64,000 nucleotides of DNA, taken from the NCBI RefSeq assembly GCF_018070025.1, contig NZ_JAGPYQ010000001.1, forward strand, positions 4,092,001-4,156,000, read 5' to 3'. Below the pieces are notes generated by a model, which worked only from the letters and a program-made list of their open reading frames with translations, made no database searches and was not told the DNA's origin. Made by a program: the position numbers and the translations under genes. The DNA is from Streptomyces liliiviolaceus. GTDB taxonomy: Bacteria; Actinomycetota; Actinomycetes; Streptomycetales; Streptomycetaceae. Below, in pieces: positions 1 through 11,452 of the stretch (position 1 is the stretch's first letter; each line of letters begins with the position of its first letter).

Positions 1-1792
1 ACGCCCCGGAGGCCGTCAGACGCAGGGCCGTGTCGATCAGCGGGACATGGCTGAACGCCTGCGGGAAGTTGCCCACCTGGCGCTGCAGACGCGGGTCCCA
101 CTCCTCCGCGAGGAGACCCAGGTCGTTGCGCAGGGCCAGCAGCTTCTCGAAGAGCTTGCGGGCCTCGTCCACGCGGCCGATCATCGCGAGGTCGTCCGCC
201 ATCCAGAACGAGCAGGCCAGGAACGCGCCCTCGTCGCCCTCCAGGCCGTCCACGCCCGCGTCGTCGCCGGAGGTGGGGTAGCGCAGGATGAAGCCGTCGG
301 AGGTGGACAGCTCGCGCTGGATGGCCTCGATCGTGCCGATCACGCGCTTGTCGTCCGGGGGCAGGAAGCCCATCTGCGGGATCAGCAGCAGGGAGGCGTC
401 CAGCTCCTTGGAGCCGTACGACTGCGTGAACGTGTTGCGTTCCTTGTCGTAGCCCTTCTCGCACACGTCCCGGTGGATGTCGTCGCGCAGCTCGCGCCAC
501 TTCTCCAGCGGACCGTCCGCGTCCCCGGACTCGATCAGCTTGATGGTGCGGTCCACGGCGACCCAGGCCATCACCTTCGAGTGCACGAAGTGGCGGCGCG
601 GCCCGCGGACCTCCCAGATGCCCTCGTCGGGCTCGTCCCAGTGGTCCTCCAGGTAGCGGATCAGCTTGAGCTGGAGGAGCGAGGCGTAGTCGTTGCGGGC
701 CAGGCCGGTCATGTGGGCCAGGTGCAGGGCTTCGGTCACCTCGCCGTAGACGTCCAGCTGGAGTTGGTGCGCGGCGCCGTTCCCGACCCGTACGGGACCG
801 GAGTTCTCGTATCCCGGCAGCCAGTCCAGCTCCGCCTCGCCCAGCTCGCGCTCGCCCGCGATGCCGTACATGATCTGCAGGTTCTCGGGGTCGCCCGCCA
901 CCGCGCGCAGCAGCCACTCGCGCCAGGCGCGTGCCTCCTCGCGGTAGCCGGTGCGCAGCAGCGAGGACAGGGTGATCGCCGCGTCGCGCAGCCAGGTGTA
1001 GCGGTAGTCCCAGTTGCGGACCCCGCCGATCTCCTCGGGGAGGGAGGTCGTGGGGGCGGCGACGATGCCGCCCGTCGGCGCGTAAGTCAGCGCCTTCAGC
1101 GTGATCAGCGAGCGGACCACGGCCTCGCGGTAGGGCCCGTGGTACGTGCACTGGGCCACCCAGTCGCGCCAGAACTCCTCGGTGGCCTCCAGGGACTGCT
1201 CCGGCTCGGGCAGCGCGGGCGGCTGCTTGTGCGAGGGCTCCCAGGAGATGGTGAACGCGATCCGGTCACCCGGCGCGACCGTGAAGTCCGAGTACGTCGT
1301 CAGCGCCTTGCCGTACGTCTCGCACTCCGTGTCGAACCACACGGAGTCGGGTCCGGCGACGGCCACCGTGCGCCCCTCGTGCTTGTGCACCCACGGCACC
1401 ACACGCCCGTACGAGAAGCGCATCCGCAGGGCGGAGCGCATCGGGACGCGGCCCGTGACGCCCTCGACGATGCGGATCAGCTGCGGGGCGCCGTCACGCG
1501 GGGGCATGAAATCGGTCACCCGGACCGTGCCGCGTGAGGTGTCCCACTCGGATTCGAGGATCAGCGAGTCGCCGCGGTAGTGGCGGCGGACCGCTCTCGG
1601 CGGTTCGGCGTCGGCGGCGTGCGCGGGGCCCAGCCGCCAGAAGCCGTGCTCCTCCGTGCCGAGCAGTCCGGCGAAGACGGCGTGGGAGTCGAAGCGGGGG
1701 AGGCACAGCCAGTCCACCGTGCCGTCCCTGCAGACCAGCGCGGCCGTCTGCATGTCTCCGATAAGTGCGTAGTCTTCGATGCGCCCGGCCAC
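1..1792 (-). CDS. Glycoside hydrolase family 15 protein (trehalase/glucoamylase-like), C-terminus cut by window edge
   Basis: Reading the minus strand from a GTG at 1792 gives about 597 codons with no stop before base 1. The N-terminus (VAGRIEDYALIGDMQTAALV, then DGTVDWLCLPRFDS) and later YRYTWLRDAAITLSSLL are signatures of actinobacterial GH15 enzymes, which include trehalases and glucoamylases with an (alpha/alpha)6 barrel. These proteins are about 600 residues long, so only a few residues are missing. A GGAG lies 7-8 nt before the chosen GTG. An in-frame GTG at 1816 is a possible earlier start, but it sits inside a small hairpin. A role in trehalose or maltodextrin hydrolysis is inferred from the family. 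The gene diverges from pyrG and has no visible operon partner. Confidence 0.85.
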   Translation of the reverse strand, partial: MAGRIEDYALIGDMQTAALVCRDGTVDWLCLPRFDSHAVFAGLLGTEEHGFWRLGPAHAADAEPPRAVRRHYRGDSLILESEWDTSRGTVRVTDFMPPRDGAPQLIRIVEGVTGRVPMRSALRMRFSYGRVVPWVHKHEGRTVAVAGPDSVWFDTECETYGKALTTYSDFTVAPGDRIAFTISWEPSHKQPPALPEPEQSLEATEEFWRDWVAQCTYHGPYREAVVRSLITLKALTYAPTGGIVAAPTTSLPEEIGGVRNWDYRYTWLRDAAITLSSLLRTGYREEARAWREWLLRAVAGDPENLQIMYGIAGERELGEAELDWLPGYENSGPVRVGNGAAHQLQLDVYGEVTEALHLAHMTGLARNDYASLLQLKLIRYLEDHWDEPDEGIWEVRGPRRHFVHSKVMAWVAVDRTIKLIESGDADGPLEKWRELRDDIHRDVCEKGYDKERNTFTQSYGSKELDASLLLIPQMGFLPPDDKRVIGTIEAIQRELSTSDGFILRYPTSGDDAGVDGLEGDEGAFLACSFWMADDLAMIGRVDEARKLFEKLLALRNDLGLLAEEWDPRLQRQVGNFPQAFSHVPLIDTALRLTASGA

Positions 1793-2285
1793 GTGCAACT
1801 CCAGTCGAACGGCCACGTCGCCCCGATGGGGCGGTGTTCTTGCGGTCAGAGGATCATTGGTAAAGCGTCGTTGCGGAACGTCAGTTGTCGCGTGTCACGC
1901 ATGTCAATGGTTGCAGCGATTGTCTTCGCGAGGCGAACCGACGAGCTCTTGGCCCAGGAATACCGGCGGGGTTGTGCCGTTTGCCGGCCTGGCTCGGCAG
2001 CGAGTGTCCGAGCAGGATACGACGCACGATGATGTTCCGCGCGCCCCTCCCGACAACCCGCCTGGTCCGAACGAGTGAGCACGAGTATGGCGCGTGTCGG
2101 GCCGTGCGCGGAGCGTGGCCGGAAGCGACCTCCCCGCGTCGCTGATACCCTGGTAGCCCGTGGACCGGTGGACGCCCGAGCAGGAAAAGGGACCCCCGAA
2201 CCGCAGCGACGGCACCGCCGGAAACCTCCGGGCCGGGCAGCCGTACCGCAACCGAAACCGCGACCACGGGAGCCCCCTCTTGGCC
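1793..2285. other. Divergent intergenic region between GH15 gene and pyrG
   Basis: About 490 bases without a convincing gene. A short perfect hairpin (CGCCCC-GAT-GGGGCG, 1819-1833) sits just upstream of the GH15 start and could lie in its leader. TACCCT at 2146-2151 is a possible -10 for pyrG, but I see no good -35 partner. ORFs through here are shadows without codon bias or family resemblance. Confidence 0.4.
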
Positions 2286-3953
<1,668 letters not shown>

Positions 3954-3972
3954 GCCGAGGGTTGTACGGTTG

Positions 3973-4010
3973 CCGGGACACGCGTCTTTTGGGGCGCGTG
4001 CCCCGGTTTT
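3973..4010 (+). terminator. Rho-independent-like terminator after pyrG
   Basis: CCGGGaCACGCG pairs with CGCGTGcCCCGG around a loop rich in T and G and is followed by TTTT. It lies 20 bases beyond the pyrG stop and before the NUDIX gene, so pyrG is probably transcribed alone. Confidence 0.75.
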
Positions 4011-4085
4011 CGCCGTGTGCGCATCTTTGGTGCGGCACAGGTTTCGTGTGGCACAGGTTTCGTGCGTGTGGGAGGGCAAGTCGAC

Positions 4086-4712
4086 ATGACCATCAAGGAC
4101 ACCGCCGAGGAGTGGGAGGTCAGGGCGACCGAGACCCCGTTCACGGGCAAGAAGACCTCCGTGCGCACCGACGACGTGGTCATGCCCGACGGATCGGTCG
4201 CCCGGCGCGACTACCAGGTGCACCCCGGTTCGGTGGCCGTCCTCGCCCTCGACGACCAGGGCCGCGCCCTGGTCATCCGCCAGTACCGGCACCCCGTGCG
4301 GCACAAGCTCTGGGAGATCCCGGCCGGCCTGCTCGACGTCCCGGGCGAGAACCCCCTGCACGCCGCGCAGCGCGAGCTGTACGAGGAGGCGCACGTCAAG
4401 GCCGAGGACTGGCGGGTGCTCACCGACGTGTACACCACGCCCGGCGGCTGCGACGAGGCCGTACGGATCTTCCTGGCCCGTGATCTCTCCGAGGCCGAGG
4501 GGCGGCGCTTCGAGGTCGAGGACGAGGAGGCCGACATGGAGCTCTCCCGGGTCCCGGTCGACGAGCTGGTACGCGGTGTCCTCGCCGGTGAGCTGCACAA
4601 CAACTGTCTCGTCGTGGGCGTGCTCGCGCTGACCGCCGCCCTGGCCGGCGAGGGTCTGGACGCGCTGCGCCCCGCCGAGGCCCCGTGGCCCGCACGCCCG
4701 TTCGAGGCGTGA
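4086..4712 (+). CDS. NUDIX hydrolase, ADP-ribose pyrophosphatase-like
   Basis: A 208-residue protein of the ADP-ribose pyrophosphatase type (NudF/MT1700-like), which would split ADP-ribose into AMP and ribose 5-phosphate. It has the expected preceding strands (VLALDDQGRALVIRQYRHP), the substrate-associated WEIPAGLLD and the Nudix box G-x5-E-x7-RELYEEAHV. The box carries His where the consensus REUXEEXGU has Gly; all catalytic glutamates are present. The ATG at 4086 follows a GGAGG about 10 bases upstream. The open frame extends upstream to 4017 through a short CACAGGTTTCGTG duplication that is unlikely to be coding. Its location next to pyrG is common in Streptomyces. Confidence 0.9.
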   Translation: MTIKDTAEEWEVRATETPFTGKKTSVRTDDVVMPDGSVARRDYQVHPGSVAVLALDDQGRALVIRQYRHPVRHKLWEIPAGLLDVPGENPLHAAQRELYEEAHVKAEDWRVLTDVYTTPGGCDEAVRIFLARDLSEAEGRRFEVEDEEADMELSRVPVDELVRGVLAGELHNNCLVVGVLALTAALAGEGLDALRPAEAPWPARPFEA

Positions 4713-4814
4713 TCCACTTCGGTGCGCGCAATCGGCCCACCGATGTGACGATCGCCTGATCCGATCGGGGGATCCGCCCGCCGCGCTCCGCACGGATCGT
4801 CGCAGAGCGTGAAC

Positions 4815-4820
4815 TAGGCT
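4815..4820 (+). promoter_or_regulatory. Candidate -10 element for the TPR protein gene
   Basis: TAGGCT fits the Streptomyces vegetative TAGRRT-like -10 pattern and lies about 65 bases upstream of the start. No convincing -35 was found. Confidence 0.3.
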
Positions 4821-4884
4821 CTCAAAAACGCCCCGTCCGGAGTCCCGGCGGGCTTGCGCGCGCAGTGGGACGGGAGTGTGGCCC

Positions 4885-6966
4885 GTGACGGATCAGGCGG
4901 TGGATGCCGACGGCACGAAGGTGTCGGAGAAGGGGCGGCGCCCGGCTGCCGCGTCCCCCCTCACGAGGAGTCAGTTCCTCGGCCGTACAAGAGAGTTGAA
5001 GGAACTCCGGGCGGACATCGACCGCGCGGGGCTCGACACCCTCGCCGGCCGCAAGGCGCCCCGCGCGCGCGTGCTGCTCATCGCCGGAAAGCCGGGATCC
5101 GGCCGCACCGCGCTTGCCGAGGAACTCGTGCGGCAGGTCGCGGACAGTTACCCGGACGGTGTCCTCAGAGCCCGGCTCACCGAGCCCGACGGCACCCCCG
5201 TACCGACCGAACGAACCGCCCGTGACCTGCTCACCGCGCTCGAACTGCACGCCCCGGCCGGAGAGGGCGAGGACGACCTCTCCGAGCGGCTGCGCGAGGC
5301 GCTCGCGACCCGCAGGACCGTGCTCCTGCTCGACGACGCGGCCGACGCGCAGCAGGTCGACGCGCTCCTCCCGGAGACCCCCGACTGCCTCGTCGTCGCC
5401 GTCTCCGGCGGCCCCCTGACCGGGATCTCGGACGTCCGCCCCTGCACCCTCGGCGGCATGGACACCAAGTCCGCCCTCGAACTCCTGGACCGGTTCACCG
5501 GCTCCGTACGCATCACCGTGGACCCGCGCGCCGCCGAAGGACTCGTGGAGATCTGCGGGGCCCAGCCCGCCGCGCTCGTCCTCGCCGGGGCCTGGCTCGC
5601 CCACCGGCCCAAGTCGGCCGTCGCCGATCTGGCCAAGCAACTGCACACCGACGGTGACGACGGCCCGGTCCTCGAACGGGTCTTCCGGCTCACCTACGCG
5701 GCCCTGCCGTCGGCCGCCGCGCGGATACTGCGCCTCCTCTCGCTCGCCCCCGCCGGTCTCGTCGACCCGCACACCGCGTCCGCGCTCGCCGGCTGCTCGG
5801 TCGGCGCCGCCCGCACCACCCTGGACGACTTCACCGAACTCGGCCTGGTGCGGGCCGTCGAGTCGCCGCTGCCCCAGTACGAGGTGCCCGGCTGCCTGCT
5901 GCCGCTGCTGCGCTCGCTCACCGAGACCGAGGACCGCGCGGCCGAGCTGCAGCTGGCCCGCGCCCGCATGCTGGAGCGGACCGTACGGCTCCTGGTGTCT
6001 TGCCGGGCGATCACCGAGACCGACAGCTCGCCCGCCCGCGAGAAGCTCGCCGGGATGCCCCGCGCGCTGCGCTTCCCCAACCCCCGCGCGGCCGCCGACT
6101 GGCTGCGCATCCGGCAGCCCGCGCTGCTCGCCGCCGCCCGCCTCGCGGTCCGTGACGGCGAGCTGGACACCCTGGCCCGCCGGCTGATGGCCGCCCTGGT
6201 CAGAGCGCTGGTCGCGCATGTCGGTACGCAGGCCGCGGCGTCCGAGCTGTACGGCATCCACCGGCTCGTCCTGGACGTCGCCGAACGCCGGAACCTGCCC
6301 CGCGAGAAGGCCGCGGCGCTGCTGAACCTCGCCGACCTGGACGCCCGGACGGGCCGTACGGCGGACGCGCTGGCCCGCTACCGGGCCGCTCTGGACGCCG
6401 GACGCGAGGCGAACGACCCCTACGCGACCGGCCGCGCGATGGAATCCGTAGGCGGCGCCCACCAGGAGCTCGGCGACTACGACCGGGCCGCCGACTGGTA
6501 CGGGCGGGCGCTCGCCCAGCGGCTCGCCCGCGACGAACGCGCCGACGCGGCCAGACTGCACGGCCGGCTGGCCACCGTGCACACCTACGCGGGCCGCTAC
6601 GGCGAGGCGCTGCGCAACTGGCGCTCCGCGGTCACCGGACACCGCAGGACCGGCGATGTGGCGGGCCAGGCACGGGCGTTGAGCGAGATGGCGCGGGTGC
6701 AGGAGTACGCGGGCCGGCCCGAGGAATCCCTCGTCACCTGCCAGGAGGCGGCCGAGTGGGCGCGCCGCGCCGACGACGTCCGGCTGCAGGCCGCGCTGCA
6801 GCTTCGGCTGGCGGACACGCTCGACCGGCTGGGCGACCCCACGGCCGCCCGGCTGCACCGGACCGCCGCCGAACGAATGCTGGGCGATGAGCTCCCGGAG
6901 AGCGCATCAACCAGGGAACAAGACCGCAACGCCTACGAAATCCGTAGCGCAGCCGAAGAAGATTGA
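4885..6966 (+). CDS. P-loop ATPase/NB-ARC-like protein with C-terminal tetratricopeptide repeats
   Basis: A 693-residue cytosolic protein. A FLGRTRELKELRADI segment near residue 33 resembles the ORC/AAA start of STAND-type ATPases. It is followed by a P-loop (LLIAGKPGSGRT, about residue 65), a Walker B-like LLLDDAADA near 150, a winged-helix-like stretch, and TPR helices from about residue 430 (for example ALLNLADLDARTGRTADALARY). This resembles the ATPase-TPR half of AfsR-type regulators without their DNA-binding SARP domain. The Walker A lysine is Arg, which may weaken nucleotide binding. The GTG at 4885 has GGGAG 8-9 bases upstream and is preferred over a GTG at 4876. Its function is unknown; a signalling or scaffold role is inference. 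Confidence 0.75.
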   Translation: MTDQAVDADGTKVSEKGRRPAAASPLTRSQFLGRTRELKELRADIDRAGLDTLAGRKAPRARVLLIAGKPGSGRTALAEELVRQVADSYPDGVLRARLTEPDGTPVPTERTARDLLTALELHAPAGEGEDDLSERLREALATRRTVLLLDDAADAQQVDALLPETPDCLVVAVSGGPLTGISDVRPCTLGGMDTKSALELLDRFTGSVRITVDPRAAEGLVEICGAQPAALVLAGAWLAHRPKSAVADLAKQLHTDGDDGPVLERVFRLTYAALPSAAARILRLLSLAPAGLVDPHTASALAGCSVGAARTTLDDFTELGLVRAVESPLPQYEVPGCLLPLLRSLTETEDRAAELQLARARMLERTVRLLVSCRAITETDSSPAREKLAGMPRALRFPNPRAAADWLRIRQPALLAAARLAVRDGELDTLARRLMAALVRALVAHVGTQAAASELYGIHRLVLDVAERRNLPREKAAALLNLADLDARTGRTADALARYRAALDAGREANDPYATGRAMESVGGAHQELGDYDRAADWYGRALAQRLARDERADAARLHGRLATVHTYAGRYGEALRNWRSAVTGHRRTGDVAGQARALSEMARVQEYAGRPEESLVTCQEAAEWARRADDVRLQAALQLRLADTLDRLGDPTAARLHRTAAERMLGDELPESASTREQDRNAYEIRSAAEED

Positions 6967-7132
6967 TGCATTGAAAGGCTAGACAGAGAGAATCCCTTCA
7001 TTAGACTGGCTCCGCCGCGTCCTTTCGTGGTGTTCCCCGGTGTGCTCCCGTGCATCCGGGTATGTCAGGCATCGTCATGTCTTGCGCTGCCTGGCCCAGA
7101 TCCCTGCTGCATCCCTTCTGAGCCAAGGAACC

Positions 7133-8257
<1,125 letters not shown>

Positions 8258-8662
8258 CCTTCCGACCGTCCTCGCGGGCTGACCTTCCGGGTGGATTCGT
8301 CCCGGTTCCGCGCCGACTTCTCCCTCGGCAAAAGGCGATTCGTCAACAGAGGTCGTCAACCTCGCACGTACGGCCGGACCTTGTTCCACAGGGCCCGGCC
8401 GGATGTGTGTCGGGTCACTTTGCGAGACTCGTTCAACTCGCCTCGAACGTAACCCTTGAACCGTTTCGCACACCCCTGGAACCTGCCGTGCGACGCCCTT
8501 ACGCCCTTGACAGAGGGATGTTCCGTTGCCGACACATCGGGCCGGGTCCGGCGGATTGTGTTGCTGCGGAGCGGTGACACGCCATAGAGTCGCCAACCGT
8601 CGGCATGGTGCCACGCTGACCTATCGAGAAGTTTCCTGGTCACCAAGGAGGTAAGACGACTT
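8258..8662 (+). other. Gene-free region upstream of the parA-scpAB cluster
   Basis: About 400 bases between ald and the parA-like gene. It contains a short direct repeat of GCTGACCTTCCG right after ald, a TTGACA at 8507-8512 without a clear -10, and the better candidate promoter at 8561-8590. No ORF in it shows codon bias. Confidence 0.4.
8561..8590 (+). promoter_or_regulatory. Candidate vegetative promoter of the parA-like gene
   Basis: TTGCTG, an 18-base spacer, and TAGAGT fit the Streptomyces HrdB-type pattern (TTGACN-17/18-TAGRRT). Transcription would start near 8597, about 65 bases before the GTG start. Confidence 0.45.
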
Positions 8663-9832
8663 GTGAATGAGTCGACATTTACTCCCGGGGGTGGTCAACC
8701 AGGAATGCCTGCGCAGGGCTCAAGGCCAACGGGGCTCGAAGCTGTCGGCTCCGTTGCGGTGCGCACCTTCGCAGCCCACCAGAGTCCGAAGACGACTCAG
8801 ACAGCACACCAGAGCATGGATGGCCATCACGTGAACGCCATGGCCGGCAACGGAAGTGGCGAGAACCGCACCCACTTCGCCGACTACGACGACCTGCCCG
8901 AGGGGCATTTCTACGACCCCGATGCCGAGTACGAGCCCGATCCGGAGTACGCGGCCACGCTCGCGCCCGACGCGGCGCGCCAGCGGCGCGAGCGCATCGG
9001 TCCGACCGGTCGCCCGCTGCCGTACTTCCCGATCCCGGGCCCGCTGACCGACCACGGCCCCGCGAAGATCATCGCGATGTGCAACCAGAAGGGCGGCGTG
9101 GGCAAGACGACGTCGACCATCAACCTGGGTGCCGCCCTCGCGGAGTACGGACGCCGGGTCCTGCTCGTCGACTTCGACCCGCAGGGCGCACTGTCCGTGG
9201 GGCTCGGAGTCAACCCGATGGAGCTCGACCTCACGGTCTACAACCTGCTCATGGAGCGGGGCATGGCGGCCGACGAGGTGCTCCTGAAGACCGCGGTTCC
9301 GAACATGGACCTGCTGCCCAGCAACATCGACCTGTCCGCCGCCGAGGTCCAGCTGGTGAGCGAGGTCGCCCGCGAGTCCACGCTGCAGCGCGCCCTGAAG
9401 CCGCTGATGGCCGACTACGACTACATCGTGATCGACTGTCAGCCCTCGCTGGGCCTGCTCACCGTGAACGCGCTGACGGCCGCCCACAAGGTGATAGTGC
9501 CTCTGGAGTGCGAGTTCTTCGCGTTGCGCGGGGTCGCGCTGCTCACCGAGACCATCGAGAAGGTCCAGGAGCGGCTCAACCCCGAGCTGGAGCTCGACGG
9601 CATCCTCGCCACGATGTACGACTCGCGGACCGTGCACAGCCGTGAGGTGCTCGCGCGCGTGGTCGAGGCGTTCGACGATCACGTCTACCACACGGTGATC
9701 GGCCGGACCGTCCGCTTCCCGGAGACCACGGTCGCCGGTGAGCCGATCACGACGTACGCCTCCAACTCCGTCGGTGCCGCCGCCTACCGCCAGCTCGCCA
9801 GGGAGGTGCTCGCCCGGTGTCACGCCGAGTGA
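8663..9832 (+). CDS. ParA/Soj-family chromosome-partitioning ATPase (orphan, SMC-complex-linked)
   Basis: A 389-residue protein with an acidic, disordered N-terminal region of about 130 residues and then a complete ParA domain. The deviant Walker A is CNQKGGVGKTTSTINLG (about residues 144-160), followed by LLVDFDPQG and IVIDCQPSLGLLTVNAL. ParA ATPases act as dimeric, DNA-bound switches. The GTG start has a full AAGGAGGT 11 bases upstream. No parB is adjacent; instead an RHH-like protein overlaps its end and scpA/scpB follow. I therefore infer a role alongside the condensin complex rather than origin segregation. Canonical parAB lies elsewhere in Streptomyces. Confidence 0.9.
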   Translation: MNESTFTPGGGQPGMPAQGSRPTGLEAVGSVAVRTFAAHQSPKTTQTAHQSMDGHHVNAMAGNGSGENRTHFADYDDLPEGHFYDPDAEYEPDPEYAATLAPDAARQRRERIGPTGRPLPYFPIPGPLTDHGPAKIIAMCNQKGGVGKTTSTINLGAALAEYGRRVLLVDFDPQGALSVGLGVNPMELDLTVYNLLMERGMAADEVLLKTAVPNMDLLPSNIDLSAAEVQLVSEVARESTLQRALKPLMADYDYIVIDCQPSLGLLTVNALTAAHKVIVPLECEFFALRGVALLTETIEKVQERLNPELELDGILATMYDSRTVHSREVLARVVEAFDDHVYHTVIGRTVRFPETTVAGEPITTYASNSVGAAAYRQLAREVLARCHAE

Positions 9833-10392
9833 GTCTGCCGGGGGCCGACGAACTGTTCCGTACGACCGGGGGGATGGCGCTTCAGTCCTCCAGCCCGCGG
9901 CGTCCGGCCAACGGCGAGGCGCGGGTGCCCGGTCCGGCGGGCGAGAGCGACGCCGCGGCCGGGGAGGACGGACCGCAGTCGGTACCCGTGCGGGGCGGTG
10001 ACGGCGAGGGCGACGAACATGTCGCGGCCGACGCCGACTCCGCCGACGGGGAGTCCCGGAGCCGGGGCGCCGCCACGGCGGACCGTTCCGGGCGGCGTCC
10101 GGCGCCACCGGAAGGCGCCGCCGGGGTTCAGCCGCAGTCCCAGCCCCGCAAGCGCGGGCGGGGCTCCGGACGGCGGCCCAGCGGGCGCGAGCGGCACGAC
10201 GAGAAGATCACCGTGTACGTGTCCGCCGAGGAGCTCATGGACCTCGAACACGCCCGGCTGGTGCTCCGCGGGGAGCACGGGCTCGCGGTCGACCGCGGGC
10301 GGATCGTGCGGGAGGCTGTCGCGGTGGTCCTCGCGGATCTCGAATCGCGTGGCGACGCGAGCATTCTCGTACGACGGTTGCGTGGGCGGTAG
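9817..10392 (+). CDS. Disordered protein with C-terminal ribbon-helix-helix-like domain, ParA neighbour
   Basis: A 191-residue protein. Residues 1-125 are low-complexity, rich in Gly, Ala, Pro, Asp and Arg. The last 60 residues (KITVYVSAEELMDLEHARLV then DRGRIVREAVAVVLADLE) look like a strand followed by two helices, as in ribbon-helix-helix DNA-binding proteins. The GTG at 9817 overlaps the parA stop by 16 bases and has GGGAGG 10-11 bases upstream; a second in-frame GTG at 9829 forms a GTGA overlap. Pairing with an orphan ParA suggests a DNA-binding partner, by analogy with small RHH centromere proteins of plasmid ParA systems. That role is inference. Confidence 0.7.
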   Translation: MSRRVSLPGADELFRTTGGMALQSSSPRRPANGEARVPGPAGESDAAAGEDGPQSVPVRGGDGEGDEHVAADADSADGESRSRGAATADRSGRRPAPPEGAAGVQPQSQPRKRGRGSGRRPSGRERHDEKITVYVSAEELMDLEHARLVLRGEHGLAVDRGRIVREAVAVVLADLESRGDASILVRRLRGR

Positions 10393-10410
10393 CGGTAGCC
10401 TGCGACGGCT

Positions 10411-11448
10411 ATGACCTCGAACGACGGCCGCGCGTCGACCTCAGCATCCGCCTCCGGCGGGGGTGGGCGGCGGCGTGCGTTGGGGCGGGGGCCTGGGGGT
10501 GGGGCCCCTGCGGCGGACGGCCCGTCTGTGGCTCAGGAGGGCACTCCGGCTGCGGACCGTGGGGCGTTGTGCCCACCCGTTCCGCCCTGCGGAACGCCTG
10601 CCCACAACGCAGGCGAGGACGAAGCCCCTGACGGGGTCTTCAAGGTTCGGTTGGTCAACTTCGAAGGGCCCTTCGATCTGCTGCTTCAGTTGATCTCCAA
10701 GCACAAGATGGATGTCACCGAAGTCGCGTTGTCCAAGGTCACCGATGAGTTCATGGCGCACATCCGGGCCATGGGGCCGGACTGGGACCTCGACCAGACC
10801 ACCGAGTTCCTGGTCGTCGCGGCGACCCTGCTCGATCTGAAGGCCGCCCGGCTGCTGCCCTCCGCCGAGGTCGAGGACGAGGGCGACCTGGCCCTGCTGG
10901 AAGCCCGCGACCTGCTCTTCGCCCGGCTGCTGCAGTACCGCGCGTACAAAGAGATCGCCGACATCTTCAACCGCCGCCTCGACGAGGAGGCACGCCGCTA
11001 CCCCCGTACCGTCGGGCTTGAGGCGCACCACGCCGAGCTGCTGCCCGAAGTGGTCATCAGCATCGGGGCGGAAGGATTCGCCAGGCTCGCCGTGAAGGCG
11101 ATGCAGCCCCGCGCCAAGCCCCAGGTGTACGTCGACCACATCCACGCGCCGCTCGTCAGCGTGCAGGAGCAGGCCACGATCGTGGTGGCACGGCTGCGAG
11201 AGCTCGGCGAGGCCAGTTTCCGCTCGCTCGTCGAGGACGTCGACGACACCCTCACCGTCGTGGCGCGTTTCCTGGCCCTTCTGGAGCTCTATCGGGAGAA
11301 GGCGGTCTCCCTGGACCAGGAGGAGGCTCTGGGGGACCTGGTGGTGCGCTGGACGGGCGGGGAGGGGGATGCGCAGCCGACGGTGACGGACGAGTTCGAC
11401 CGGCCACCGGATCCTGTCCCGGATCCGGTCAGGGAGAAGAAGGTGTGA
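10411..11448 (+). CDS. scpA: Segregation and condensation protein A
   Basis: The kleisin subunit of the SMC-ScpAB condensin. Residues from about 75 show the ScpA signature FKVRLVNFEGPFDLLLQLI, then KVTDEFMAHIRAM, FLVVAATLLDLKAARLL, and the C-terminal winged-helix portion VEDVDDTLTVVARFLALLELYREKAV. The first 70 residues are a low-complexity Gly/Ala/Pro extension absent from most bacterial ScpA. The ATG at 10411 lies 18 bases after the previous stop. The scpB start is 5 bases after the scpA stop, so the two are surely co-transcribed. Confidence 0.95.
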   Translation: MTSNDGRASTSASASGGGGRRRALGRGPGGGAPAADGPSVAQEGTPAADRGALCPPVPPCGTPAHNAGEDEAPDGVFKVRLVNFEGPFDLLLQLISKHKMDVTEVALSKVTDEFMAHIRAMGPDWDLDQTTEFLVVAATLLDLKAARLLPSAEVEDEGDLALLEARDLLFARLLQYRAYKEIADIFNRRLDEEARRYPRTVGLEAHHAELLPEVVISIGAEGFARLAVKAMQPRAKPQVYVDHIHAPLVSVQEQATIVVARLRELGEASFRSLVEDVDDTLTVVARFLALLELYREKAVSLDQEEALGDLVVRWTGGEGDAQPTVTDEFDRPPDPVPDPVREKKV

Positions 11449-11452
11449 AGGT

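Noticed and set aside
8507..8536. TTGACA-based promoter upstream of parA
   Set aside because: A perfect -35 hexamer but no acceptable -10 at 16-19 bases; the pair at 8561-8590 fits better.
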